DNA from: Burkholderia pyrrocinia
GTDB taxonomy: Bacteria; Pseudomonadota; Gammaproteobacteria; Burkholderiales; Burkholderiaceae
Assembly (NCBI RefSeq): GCF_003330765.1
Contig: NZ_CP024903.1
Location: forward strand, 1,426,001 to 1,490,000
Reading direction: 5' to 3'
Length of the DNA: 64,000 bases
Shown: in pieces, positions 42,187 to 50,299 of the stretch
Position numbering within the stretch: position 1 is the stretch's first letter
How the letters are laid out: each line of letters starts with the position of its first letter
The notes under the pieces: model-generated
What the model saw: only the letters and a program-made list of their open reading frames with translations
The model's database searches: none
What the model was told of the DNA's origin: nothing
Translations under genes and position numbers: made by a program

Positions 42187-43092
42187 TCAGGTCCGCGCGC
42201 CGGTCGCTGCAAAGAGCGGCATTTCGTCCGCATCCGTGTCAACGCATGCCGACGTGCGCGGGTCAATGCCAGCCGCAGCGCATGCCGACGGTGAAACCCA
42301 AATCACCTCTTCGCGTGGCACGGTTCCCGCCTGCCCGTTCGCACGCGTCTTGCGCGTGAACCGAGCCCAACCAGCCAATGCGCGGTCATACATTCCCGAC
42401 GCGTAACCGCTGACGACCGCCATACCGCGCAGATTCGCTAGCATCGCCAGCAGATCGGCGTGTTCGAACGCGGACATTTCGCACCGGTAGTCGCGGCCAA
42501 GCCCACGCGAAACGCTGTTGCGCACTTCCGGCAGGTACGGCGGATCGACGTAGAACAGGACGCCCGGCGCGTCGTACTTCGCGATCAACTCAACGGCGGG
42601 CATATGTTCGATCATGGTTCCGCGCAGACGGGCGCCGACCGCTGCGAGGCGCGCCGGGTACCGCAACCACTGGCCCGGCCCATCCGACCAAACGTCGGCG
42701 GCGAAGCCGATCGGCGAACGCAGCGGGCGCGTCGAACCAGTCGCGCCGAATCCCATCTGCGCACGAATGCACAAGCGGCGCGCTCGCTCGATCGGCTCGT
42801 CTGCAACCTGCCACGCGGCCTCGAACTCGGCCCGCGCGTACGGCGTGGCATTCAACGCATCGACCAAGTGCGCTCGCATCACGTCATCGCGGACCACACG
42901 AAACAGATTCACGATTTCGCCGTCGAGATCGTTGTAAATCTCGATTCGACTGCGCGCCTTCTGCATGAGAACCGCGGCCGAGCCGCCGAACGGCTCGACG
43001 TAGATTTCATGCTGCGGCAGGTGCGAGAGCACCCACGGCGCGACGCGAAACTTACTGCCGAAGTAGCTGATCAGGGGCGCCGTTACGGTCAC
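42187..43092 (-). CDS. DNA adenine N6-methyltransferase (Dam/D12 class)
   Basis: 301 residues, GTG start overlapping the previous stop (GTGA). The class-alpha order is seen: ISYFGSKFRVAPWVLSHLP, the SAM-binding YVEPFGGSAAVL (residues about 31-42), and catalytic DPPY at 183-186 in LFYVDPPYLPE. It should methylate adenine, probably to protect phage DNA from restriction or for regulation; the recognition site cannot be read. No cognate restriction enzyme is present. Confidence 0.9.
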   Translation of the reverse strand: MTVTAPLISYFGSKFRVAPWVLSHLPQHEIYVEPFGGSAAVLMQKARSRIEIYNDLDGEIVNLFRVVRDDVMRAHLVDALNATPYARAEFEAAWQVADEPIERARRLCIRAQMGFGATGSTRPLRSPIGFAADVWSDGPGQWLRYPARLAAVGARLRGTMIEHMPAVELIAKYDAPGVLFYVDPPYLPEVRNSVSRGLGRDYRCEMSAFEHADLLAMLANLRGMAVVSGYASGMYDRALAGWARFTRKTRANGQAGTVPREEVIWVSPSACAAAGIDPRTSACVDTDADEMPLFAATGART

Positions 43093-43319
43093 GCGGCCTC
43101 CGCATGGATCGTTCGACGGCTTTCGCGTGCCGCGCGCAGCGCGTCATCGCGCGACATGCAGCAAGACGGGGCGGCGCCGTCTTGCTCGTACCAATGGAAT
43201 TCCGTGCCGCTCACCGTGAAGTAGCCGCCGCGCGAGCGACGTTCGTAAAACGGACCGGTTTCGATAATGCCGCGCTCGATCTGGCGCGGCGCAACGGCTT
43301 GAATGTCGGCAAGTGTCAT
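43089..43319 (-). CDS. Small prophage protein of unknown function
   Basis: 76 residues, MTLADIQAVAPRQIERGIIE, with GGYFTVSGTEFHWYEQDGAA and two adjacent cysteines (SCCMSRDD). It overlaps the gene before (GTATGA) and the methylase after (GTGA). No family is recognised. Confidence 0.55.
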   Translation of the reverse strand: MTLADIQAVAPRQIERGIIETGPFYERRSRGGYFTVSGTEFHWYEQDGAAPSCCMSRDDALRAARESRRTIHAEAA

Positions 43320-43495
43320 ACCGACCTCACGACGGAGAAGGCGCGCTCGATGCGGCGCAACGTCACTGCCTGTCGTTCAGCCTCATCACTCGCGCGACGA
43401 CGCGCCATGTGCTCGGCGTTGCTCGCGCGGATCACACGTCGAATCGCGAGCGTTTCCGCCTCTTTTTGGTTAGGAATGCTATAGACGATAGCCAT
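43316..43495 (-). CDS. Small helical prophage protein, not in standard ORF lengths
   Basis: 59 residues, MAIVYSIPNQKEAETLAIRR, then a charged helix (MARRRASDEAERQAVTLRRI). The stop overlaps the start of the next gene (ATGA). Its composition suggests a small nucleic-acid-binding or adaptor helix, but nothing specific is recognisable. Confidence 0.5.
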   Translation of the reverse strand: MAIVYSIPNQKEAETLAIRRVIRASNAEHMARRRASDEAERQAVTLRRIERAFSVVRSV

Positions 43496-43525
43496 TTCAT
43501 CATCCCTCGCGTTGGTTCTTGAAAC

Positions 43526-44401
43526 TCAGGAGTTTGTGAGCGGCGCCGGTTCGATGTGCTCGATTGCCCGATCCTGATCTGACGTGCGCCAGTCCGGCCA
43601 CGTGCGCCCCTCGTTCGTCGTCAGCTTCGCAGCGAGCGCCGTCGTGATCTGTTCAGGCGTCGCACCGGTTCGCCATGCACCGTCCAGCCCCAGCAAGATC
43701 ACATCGACCCACTCGCGTAGGTCATCGGGCGCGGCCTCGACTTCGGTCAACTCTTTGCGGATGTGATCGCAAACGCGAGCCGTGAGACGGCCGGGGCCGA
43801 AGGTGCTTTCGGAAAATGCACGTTGACGCCGCAGAAACACGTGCATATCGAATTCGGCGGGCATCAGCATGACGCGCGGATTTCGCGGCGCGCTTGCGAG
43901 CACGCGCCGCAGTGTCGCCACGTCGGCCACCGACAGTTCGCCGGTAGGCTTGAGCACCACGACCGCCTGATCGCCCCGGGAGTCACCGGGATCGATACCG
44001 ATCTTCCCGACGGCCCGGGCGAACTCGGCGCGAGCCAGCGACGCGCCGCGAGCGAGTAACGCCGCCCGCACATCGTCACGCGTCGGATGGGACAGCACGA
44101 CGCCGGCTTGACGAGTCGCGACAGCCCACAGTTCCCGCTGATGGTCCGACAGCAACCCGGACGCATTCGCGATGATTCGGTCGGCGCATCGCAACTCGCG
44201 ATACACAAAATCGGCGTCGGGGCTAGCGATTGCGGCTTGCCGTTCGAATGCCCGCGTGATGCCCTCCCCGCTCACGTTGTCGCGTTCGTTCGCGTTCGAC
44301 CATGCGATCTTCTGGTCGAACGTCAGCACGGAAAGCGCCGTGCGGCTGATGACGTGTGCGGCGTGCAACTCGGCGCGCAGTTCGTTGACGATGGTTTTCA
44401 T
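43526..44401 (-). CDS. DUF550-type dATP/dGTP pyrophosphohydrolase-like protein
   Basis: 291 residues. The C-terminal ~90 residues (FGPGRLTARVCDHIRKELTE, DDLREWVDVILLGLDGAWRT) match DUF550, a MazG-like all-alpha NTP pyrophosphatase domain with acidic metal-binding residues E-x-x-E and E-W-x-D. Members include phage enzymes that remove dATP or dGTP. The N-terminal 190 residues are of unknown fold. The inner ATG at 44401 is preferred (GGTGGGCGG upstream) and overlaps the stop of the 50-residue gene before it. Confidence 0.75.
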   Translation of the reverse strand: MKTIVNELRAELHAAHVISRTALSVLTFDQKIAWSNANERDNVSGEGITRAFERQAAIASPDADFVYRELRCADRIIANASGLLSDHQRELWAVATRQAGVVLSHPTRDDVRAALLARGASLARAEFARAVGKIGIDPGDSRGDQAVVVLKPTGELSVADVATLRRVLASAPRNPRVMLMPAEFDMHVFLRRQRAFSESTFGPGRLTARVCDHIRKELTEVEAAPDDLREWVDVILLGLDGAWRTGATPEQITTALAAKLTTNEGRTWPDWRTSDQDRAIEHIEPAPLTNS

Positions 44402-44550
44402 GCCGCCCACCCTGCGCATCGCACGCCGTCGAATTCAGTCCACGTGCGGACTAAAGCAATCATTGCGTCCATCCACGCACGGAAATGCGGCGTGAGCGAT
44501 TGGCGCATCGGCGCCGAAGGTGTAAGCGTTTGTTGCAGCGAAACGTGCAT
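44398..44550 (-). CDS. Very small first gene of the early operon
   Basis: 50 residues, MHVSLQQTLTPSAPMRQSLT, GGGGAAG before the ATG, and a stop overlapping the next start (ATGA). It follows the structured leader. It could be a small regulator (cox-like position) or a leader peptide; there is no recognisable helix-turn-helix. Confidence 0.45.
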   Translation of the reverse strand: MHVSLQQTLTPSAPMRQSLTPHFRAWMDAMIALVRTWTEFDGVRCAGWAA

Positions 44551-44595
44551 TTGACTTCCCCTATTCAACCCCTTGAACGGATGCAGCGAGAAACA

Positions 44596-44657
44596 TCACC
44601 CCGGCGCCTGAGTAGCTAGCTCAAGACCGGCGGGGTTGAGAACCGGTGCCGGGGTGA
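44596..44657 (-). other. Strong hairpin in the early-operon leader
   Basis: Arms at 44596-44608 and 44645-44657 pair at 12 of 13 positions, ten of them contiguous (TCACCCCGGC/GCCGGGGTGA), with smaller nested repeats (ACCGG/CCGGT, AGCTAGCT) in the 36-nt loop. The predicted early start point is near 44659, so the hairpin would form the very 5' end of the transcript. Confidence 0.55.
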
Positions 44658-44664
44658 CGGGTCG

Positions 44665-44722
44665 GAGAATAGTCTCATCTAATGAAACGTGTCAATAGCT
44701 GATACGTCTCAGCATCAGAGAC
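44665..44722 (-). promoter_or_regulatory. Early promoter and operator-like repeats
   Basis: Leftward TTGACA (complement of 44690-44695) and TATTCT (complement of 44666-44671) are 18 bp apart. Inverted repeats GAGA-ATAG-TCTC (44665-44676, over the -10) and GTCTC-N7-GAGAC (44706-44722, upstream of the -35) share the GTCTC/GAGA core. They are likely binding sites for the repressor encoded just to the right. Confidence 0.6.
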
Positions 44723-44789
44723 TGTTGCATCTGTTGAAGCGTCGCAGTACCTTTGACGCCGGGTTGATTTGATTTGATAGGGGTTGTCT

Positions 44790-45128
44790 ATGAAAACGAC
44801 AGTCGATTGGCTCGATGCGGTGAAAGCCCGCCTCGACCTTCCCTCCGACTACGCCGCAGCCAAAGTGCTGGGCGTGACGCGTGGCGCGGTCAGCAAGTAC
44901 CGCAACCAGCAATCAGTGTTCGATGAGAAAACGGCTATCCGCGTTGCGGAAATTCTGGGCGTCGATCCGTTCGAAGTGATCGCCGCTGCGCACGCCGAAA
45001 GCTCGCGCGACGATCGCACGAAGGCAATTTGGGTGCATGCTTTGGAAGTTTTTTCCAAGGGACTTCAGGGTTTTCGGTGGCTGGCGCTACCCGCTAACGC
45101 TTGTGGGGCTTTGTTCCCGCAGGTGTAA
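44790..45128 (+). CDS. Prophage repressor-like protein (Cro/CI-type HTH)
   Basis: 112 residues, AGGGG before the ATG at 44790. Residues about 18-45 (LPSDYAAAKVLGVTRGAVSK) form a helix-turn-helix of the Cro/CI type; the middle (AIRVAEILGVDPFEVIAAAH) is the usual helical follow-on; the C-terminus is short and hydrophobic (GFRWLALPANACGALFPQV). It is divergent from the early operon and is about the size of P2 C (99 residues). It probably maintains lysogeny. In P2 the integrase follows the repressor gene; here the prophage ends instead. Confidence 0.72.
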   Translation: MKTTVDWLDAVKARLDLPSDYAAAKVLGVTRGAVSKYRNQQSVFDEKTAIRVAEILGVDPFEVIAAAHAESSRDDRTKAIWVHALEVFSKGLQGFRWLALPANACGALFPQV

Positions 45129-45142
45129 CGCCAGCTTTAGTT

Positions 45143-45170
45143 AGCAGTCTTTCTTCACGTTATGTAAAAT
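45143..45170 (+). repeat. Candidate right prophage attachment site, dif-like
   Basis: Centre TTCACG and right arm TTATGTAAAAT, which matches 10 of 11 bases of the dif XerD arm TTATGTTAAAT; the left arm (AGCAGTCTTTC) fits poorly. The core 45154-45168 repeats 7170-7184 with one mismatch. In a XerCD-integrated element the right arm here and the left arm at 7159-7169 would be the host halves, and these are indeed the better halves. Confidence 0.5.
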
Positions 45171-45252
45171 ATATTCTCACCAACAAACCACGATTGCTTT
45201 CCCCGAGACGGTCAGCTCAGGACGGGACGAACAGGAACTGACACGAACTGAT

Positions 45253-45750
45253 TCAAAGGAAGTTGGCCATGCGCAAAGACACCAATTCGTCGATGAATCC
45301 CTGGAATGTCCCTACCAGCCTTCGCCGGGCGTTCGTATGATTCTCGCTCGGGCTGGCGTCCGGATCGAAGGCATCGGCCGCGAAATGCCAGACATCGTTT
45401 TCGGCAAGATCGACACAGAAGAAATTGCCTGCAATATCTCGGGCAAATGGTAACAACCCGCGCGGGATGACCGCTCGCTCGAGCAGCGACAAATAGCCAC
45501 CGTCCAGCAAGGATCGTGGATTGTCATGATCCGCTTTGCAGTACCTGATTGGCCGGAATCCCGCCACCTCTAGCGCATCGAACTTCATCTGCGGGTCGTT
45601 CCAGTACCTCCGTTTCGGATGCCCACCATTGAATTTCAAATAATGTCGCTTTAGTTCTTCGGGTAGCCTTGCGCCGATTTTCAGTTCGACCGTTTCCAGA
45701 TCGTACGGGTCGATTTCTTTCTCGCAATCAAAAAAAAGGTTTTCCGTCAT
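45253..45750 (-). CDS. SMI1/KNR4-type immunity protein to the Rhs toxin
   Basis: 165 residues, MTENLFFDCEKEIDPYDLET, with LPEELKRHYLKFNGGHPKRR, the SMI1/KNR4 signature, and AGNFFCVDLAENDVWHFAAD. Such proteins protect against many polymorphic nuclease toxins. It lies 7 bp after the rhs stop on the same strand and has lower GC than the T6SS core genes, like the toxin tip. GAGG precedes the ATG at 45750. Cytoplasmic location fits a nuclease target. Confidence 0.85.
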   Translation of the reverse strand: MTENLFFDCEKEIDPYDLETVELKIGARLPEELKRHYLKFNGGHPKRRYWNDPQMKFDALEVAGFRPIRYCKADHDNPRSLLDGGYLSLLERAVIPRGLLPFARDIAGNFFCVDLAENDVWHFAADAFDPDASPSENHTNARRRLVGTFQGFIDELVSLRMANFL

Positions 45751-45757
45751 CGTAACC

Positions 45758-48700
45758 TCACGTTCCGTGGCAGATGCAGGGCTTGCGATTCTGATAGTAC
45801 GCGTAGACAGCATCCTCCAGTCTGTCCACTGGCTTCTTCCCCAGCAGCCACCCTTTCGCGTACGACAGCTTGATTGCATCCAGCGACTCATACTTGACAC
45901 CAAAATTTTTCTCGAATTGCTCAACGGAGCCGGCATGAGGAAAGCTTGCTTCGTGCGCCGCCGTTGTCACGAGTTGCATCGTGGTTTCGCCGCTGGCGGG
46001 ATTGAAATCCCGGACATGATGCCAAGTGTAGTTCTTTGCTTGAGCAGGTCGGATTCCAGCCAGTTTGTAAGCCTGTGTAAAGTCTCGTCCCCGAGCGCCT
46101 TGCATCGTGATCGTGACAATATTTTTCTGACTACCCGTGACTGGGAACAAATCAGGGCTGCCGGTGAAATCTGCTCCCGAAAGCGCAAGCCCCAGCGGGT
46201 CGATCCACGCCATCGGATTCGGCGCATACCTGTAGGGATTTTCGCCTCCTACCAATCCTACGGGATCTTGTGAAATGAAGCACTGAATCGTCGGATCGTA
46301 ATATCGGTACCGGTTGTAGTGAAGACCGGTCTCCGTATCGAAATACTGCCCTTGGTACCGGATAGGCGTAGTGCCTTCCGCCGCAAAGTTCAGCTCGACT
46401 GTTTCGGAATCGGTCGAAACGATGTCATCGATCGTTGTGATTGGTGAGCCATTCGGATCGTTATAGAAGTACCGAACTGTCGCGTGTTCTTTCGCTTCGC
46501 TGTCATCCGACGAACAAATCTGCGTCATCGGATGAAATGTGCCAGGATAATAGAAGAAACGTCGCGTCACTCTTTCTCCGGAACCGATGAATCCGGATAT
46601 CGCTAGCCGATCCCCAGCCCAATGAAAGCTCGTGGTACCCGATATTTCCGAAGTTTCCGTCGTGTCAGATGAACTATCGGCACCCTGTAGTATTTCTGAT
46701 GATTTGCTGACGCGCCTATGAAATACGTCATAGGTGTATCGCGTGCGGATTCTAGTCGGAGGATTCGAGCGGCGGCTTACCGATGCATTCCGGCGTGTAG
46801 TCACTGTCTCGATCAGTAGTCCATCAGCGTCCCATTTTGCCTGTATGTCCTGATCCGGATCGACTTTGCGAATGAGATTGCCGGTTCGGTCGAAGGTATA
46901 GGAGGTGCCGGCGTATTCGCCGTCGCGGACCCACGAAAGCGAGCGATCGCCCTCATTGTCCGGGGTCGAGTGCACGACGTTCCGGAAATGTGCTCGTAGC
47001 AAGTCGCCGGCGGAATCATATGTGAAACTGCGACGCTGACCGTCCGGGCCGGTGTGTTCGATCACTCGTCCGGCCTGGTCATATCGGTAGCATTGAGTGC
47101 CAATGTCCCGATCACGCTTCTGGAGCAGTTCCCCATCGGCGTCGTATACGTATTCGCTGTCGAGGAATATGCCACCCGACATGGATATCGACTGAACGGC
47201 GAGCAGCCCGTCGGAGGTATATGCCCATTGGTGGCTCGACGCTGAACCAGTTTTCGCACTCGTCACGCGGCCGAGTGCGTCACGCTCGAATGAAATCGGC
47301 TCTATACCGTCGATGCGAATAGTGGCAGGTATGTCAAGGCGGTCGTATTCGAGTTGCTCCCGGTACACTGCCGGCTTACCTTGATCTTCCAGAGAGGCTG
47401 CACGCTCGATGCAGTTCCCGCTTTCATCATATCGGTAGCTGATCGAGAATCTGGCATCTTGCCGCTCCTGTACTAGGCGACCTGATTCATCGTAGTACAT
47501 CTCGACTCGACAGTCCGGGTTTTCAGCGACGACCAGATTCCCTCCCCTATCATATGAAAACGTTTCGGTCCGTTTTCCGGTCGGCTGACGCGCGTCGTCT
47601 ACATGCCGCTTTACGACGCGTCCAAGGGCGTCTGTCTCGTAGTCAATGGATTGGCCCAAGGGATCCGTGCGGCGCCGAAGGTCACCAGATGCGTTGTATT
47701 CGTAATGACGCGACTGCCCCCAGTAGTCGATTTCCTCCACGATCTGCCCGAGCGCATTGCGTCGCAGCGAATGGTATTGACCGCGTTCGTTGATAACGGC
47801 AGTCAATTCACCTTCGGAATCGTATCGATATTGGATCGTTGAACCGTCTGGCGCGGTGCGCCTGATGATCTGTCCGAGCTCGTTGTGATCGAAGTACGTC
47901 TCTCGACCGCCAGCGCTGCGATACCGGATCAGATTGCCGTCTGCGTCGTAGGCACATTGAATTTCGGTGCCATCAGGATGGATGGCGCGCAGCAAATTCC
48001 CATTTCGATCATAGGCGTAACGGGCGACCTGCGCCATCGCATTGACGACCCTGGTGACGCAAGCCCGGGCGTCGTGTTCGAATTCCACGCGATGCCCCAG
48101 CGCATCGATAATCGCTGCAATATTGCCTCTGACGTCGTAATCGAACCGAGTCGACGCCCCACGCGGGGTGACCTGTTCGACAAGTTGCCCTTGCTCATCG
48201 TACTCGTAGCGCATTCGGCCACGATCCGGCGATACACGATCGATCAGGTTGCCGCGTGTGTCCCAATCGTATGTCCATTTCTGTCCACCCGGTGTAACGA
48301 CGCTGACCAGCCGGTGATTCAGGTCATATCGTGCAGATACAATGCTCTTATCGGGTAGTGTCAATGCATCGAGATTGCCATACTGGTCATATGTCCATTT
48401 AGTTGTCCGGCGGTCTGGATCAGTCTCCGAGCATGTCCGACCGCATCGATCGTAAGCGTACGTTGTTGCGCCACCGAGTGGATCGATTGAGGCGATCGGC
48501 ATTCCGCGCGCATTCGCTTGCAGAATCGATATTGCCCCCACGGAGTTCGTGATCTGCGTTTCGTGATGCACCGTATTGTAGGCAAACCGATAGTCGAAGA
48601 ATCCACCGTCGCCCCATGCATGGTCGACACGCCATACACCATCGCTGCATTGTTGATAGCTGTAATAAAACGCGACGCCCATGCGGCTGGTATGGCCGGT

Positions 48701-50278
48701 CATCCGATGTTCTTCCTCATAGGTGAAGCGACGCCGTCTTCCCATCGGATCGATCGCGGCGACGAGATTCCGTTCGACATCGTGTTCGTAACCGACGAGC
48801 GAATACGAACCACCGTCCATATCGACTAGCGTTAGTTCGCCCGCCGGACTTTTTTCACCACCGACCTGCCGGCGCGTTGACGAATCGCAGTCGATTCGAC
48901 GCCCGGTCGACCGATCGCCCATCCACTCGACGAGCCGCGCCAAGTTTCCGTCGGTATCGCGCTCGAACACCCACGCATTTCCGTTCAGGTCGCTCATCCT
49001 AGATATCGGCAGCGACAGCCCTCCTCGGACCTCGATGTTCGTGGGCCCTGCCTGTAAATGGTCAGGTAATGCAAATTCGTACTCAATGCCCCGGCGCGTG
49101 CGCAGTATCAGAAGAGCGGCTCGACGATACAGCGCGTAACCATGCTGCCAGTCGTATGTACGCTCCTGCCATCCGTCGCTAGTGGGGAGTTCATCGAATG
49201 CGGTTACGTGATCCGGAAAATAAGCGATCCCGGCGATCGAATTATCATGAAGCGTCAACTCGAAGCGGATATCTGCCGGTGTACGCCACCCAAAGCCGAT
49301 TTCGCCCGAATGCCGGTCGTGGCTCGAATAGTGGCGGTCCCATACCATCGGGAGACGTCCATTCACGACGAAATCGCGGTCGCGCACCACCACTTCGCCA
49401 GTCACAGCATCGACCGGCTCCGCCTTCAACACATTGCAACGCAAGAACCCCGACTTCAAATTCAGCTTATCCGCCAGCGACTTCGCCCACTTCGACCCCC
49501 GAAACGCCTTGAACAACCCCTTCGCCACCGCAGCCATATTCAACACCGGCGGCCCGCCCACCATCACGGGCCTTCCCGCCGGAATCGGCAGCATGACCGA
49601 GCTCGGCATCGACGGATAGGTCCGCTCCGTATGCGCGCTGTTGTGCCCCGGCGGTTCCATCCCGACCGCCCAACAGCTCAATGCCGGCAGTGCCATGAAC
49701 GACATCGGATCGTTATTGGCGAGCACCGTCCGGCTCCCCATGAACGACTCGGCGTCATCCGATGGAATCGGATCCGGCTCCGGCGGCGGTGCAAACGACT
49801 CCCCCAGCGGAAAATGCAGCCCGGGCACGTGAAACGAATGCGTACCGACCGTGGCGCGCATCAATCCATTCACAAAAATCGGCCGACCTGCGGCACCGCC
49901 CATTCCGACGCCTGCGCCAATCATGTTTCCGATACTGCTTTGAAGCCCCGCCGCTTGCTGCTCGAGTTTCATCCCCTCGGCGACGATCGCGTTGTCCTGG
50001 ATATCGGCGAATTTTCCCGATGCGAACGCGGCCGCTTCGCCGAGCTTCTTCTCGACGTTGGGATGATCCTCGAGATACGCGCTGACCTTCTCCTGGACCA
50101 ACGCCATCGCGATGCTGCCGACGACACCCTTCGCCGCCTCGACATACTCCCGCAGATCGAGCATGAACCCGACATGCGGATGCGGCAGAAACACCGGCGT
50201 CGGGCTCGGCGCGACCAGCACTGAATGCACATCGACGCCGATGACCGGATCAAGATGCTTGACGGCTGGCAGTGCCAC
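45758..50278 (-). CDS. rhs: T6SS Rhs effector with PAAR-like N-terminus and WHH nuclease tip
   Basis: 1506 residues, GTG start. N-terminus: membrane-active helical region (residues about 40-130), then a DUF4150 PAAR-like domain (RPIFVNGLMRATVG, SRTVLANNDPMSFMALPALS). Middle: RHS/YD repeats forming the toxin cage, closing with YRYYDPTIQCFISQDPVGL and the autocleavage motif DPLGL before residue 1365. C-terminal 142 residues: HNH/EndoVII-type WHH nuclease, Trp1419-His1420-His1421 in YTWHHVRDF, with MQLV and His1442/His1448 (AAHEASFPHAG). It should be loaded on VgrG and cut DNA in prey. GC drops after the N-terminal ~290 codons, suggesting exchange of cage and tip. Confidence 0.93.
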   Translation of the reverse strand: MALPAVKHLDPVIGVDVHSVLVAPSPTPVFLPHPHVGFMLDLREYVEAAKGVVGSIAMALVQEKVSAYLEDHPNVEKKLGEAAAFASGKFADIQDNAIVAEGMKLEQQAAGLQSSIGNMIGAGVGMGGAAGRPIFVNGLMRATVGTHSFHVPGLHFPLGESFAPPPEPDPIPSDDAESFMGSRTVLANNDPMSFMALPALSCWAVGMEPPGHNSAHTERTYPSMPSSVMLPIPAGRPVMVGGPPVLNMAAVAKGLFKAFRGSKWAKSLADKLNLKSGFLRCNVLKAEPVDAVTGEVVVRDRDFVVNGRLPMVWDRHYSSHDRHSGEIGFGWRTPADIRFELTLHDNSIAGIAYFPDHVTAFDELPTSDGWQERTYDWQHGYALYRRAALLILRTRRGIEYEFALPDHLQAGPTNIEVRGGLSLPISRMSDLNGNAWVFERDTDGNLARLVEWMGDRSTGRRIDCDSSTRRQVGGEKSPAGELTLVDMDGGSYSLVGYEHDVERNLVAAIDPMGRRRRFTYEEEHRMTGHTSRMGVAFYYSYQQCSDGVWRVDHAWGDGGFFDYRFAYNTVHHETQITNSVGAISILQANARGMPIASIDPLGGATTYAYDRCGRTCSETDPDRRTTKWTYDQYGNLDALTLPDKSIVSARYDLNHRLVSVVTPGGQKWTYDWDTRGNLIDRVSPDRGRMRYEYDEQGQLVEQVTPRGASTRFDYDVRGNIAAIIDALGHRVEFEHDARACVTRVVNAMAQVARYAYDRNGNLLRAIHPDGTEIQCAYDADGNLIRYRSAGGRETYFDHNELGQIIRRTAPDGSTIQYRYDSEGELTAVINERGQYHSLRRNALGQIVEEIDYWGQSRHYEYNASGDLRRRTDPLGQSIDYETDALGRVVKRHVDDARQPTGKRTETFSYDRGGNLVVAENPDCRVEMYYDESGRLVQERQDARFSISYRYDESGNCIERAASLEDQGKPAVYREQLEYDRLDIPATIRIDGIEPISFERDALGRVTSAKTGSASSHQWAYTSDGLLAVQSISMSGGIFLDSEYVYDADGELLQKRDRDIGTQCYRYDQAGRVIEHTGPDGQRRSFTYDSAGDLLRAHFRNVVHSTPDNEGDRSLSWVRDGEYAGTSYTFDRTGNLIRKVDPDQDIQAKWDADGLLIETVTTRRNASVSRRSNPPTRIRTRYTYDVFHRRVSKSSEILQGADSSSDTTETSEISGTTSFHWAGDRLAISGFIGSGERVTRRFFYYPGTFHPMTQICSSDDSEAKEHATVRYFYNDPNGSPITTIDDIVSTDSETVELNFAAEGTTPIRYQGQYFDTETGLHYNRYRYYDPTIQCFISQDPVGLVGGENPYRYAPNPMAWIDPLGLALSGADFTGSPDLFPVTGSQKNIVTITMQGARGRDFTQAYKLAGIRPAQAKNYTWHHVRDFNPASGETTMQLVTTAAHEASFPHAGSVEQFEKNFGVKYESLDAIKLSYAKGWLLGKKPVDRLEDAVYAYYQNRKPCICHGT

Positions 50279-50299
50279 GATTTCGGCCCTCGCTCGCGC

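Larger units (their letters stand above)
7170..45168. mobile_element. P2-like prophage (about 38 kb, includes one ISL3 insertion)
   Basis: Gene order and content follow phage P2: Q and P pointing one way from a divergent promoter, O N M L X, lysis, R S V W J I H, FI FII E/E' T U D the other way, an A-type replication protein, Ogr-type activators and a small repressor. Ends are defined by a 15-bp direct repeat (7170-7184, 45154-45168). No integrase, excisionase or tRNA target is visible. Cargo includes a PAAR/Tae4/immunity set and HicAB. All structural genes appear intact; the clear lesion is an ISL3 insertion in the second Ogr-like gene. Confidence 0.9.
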
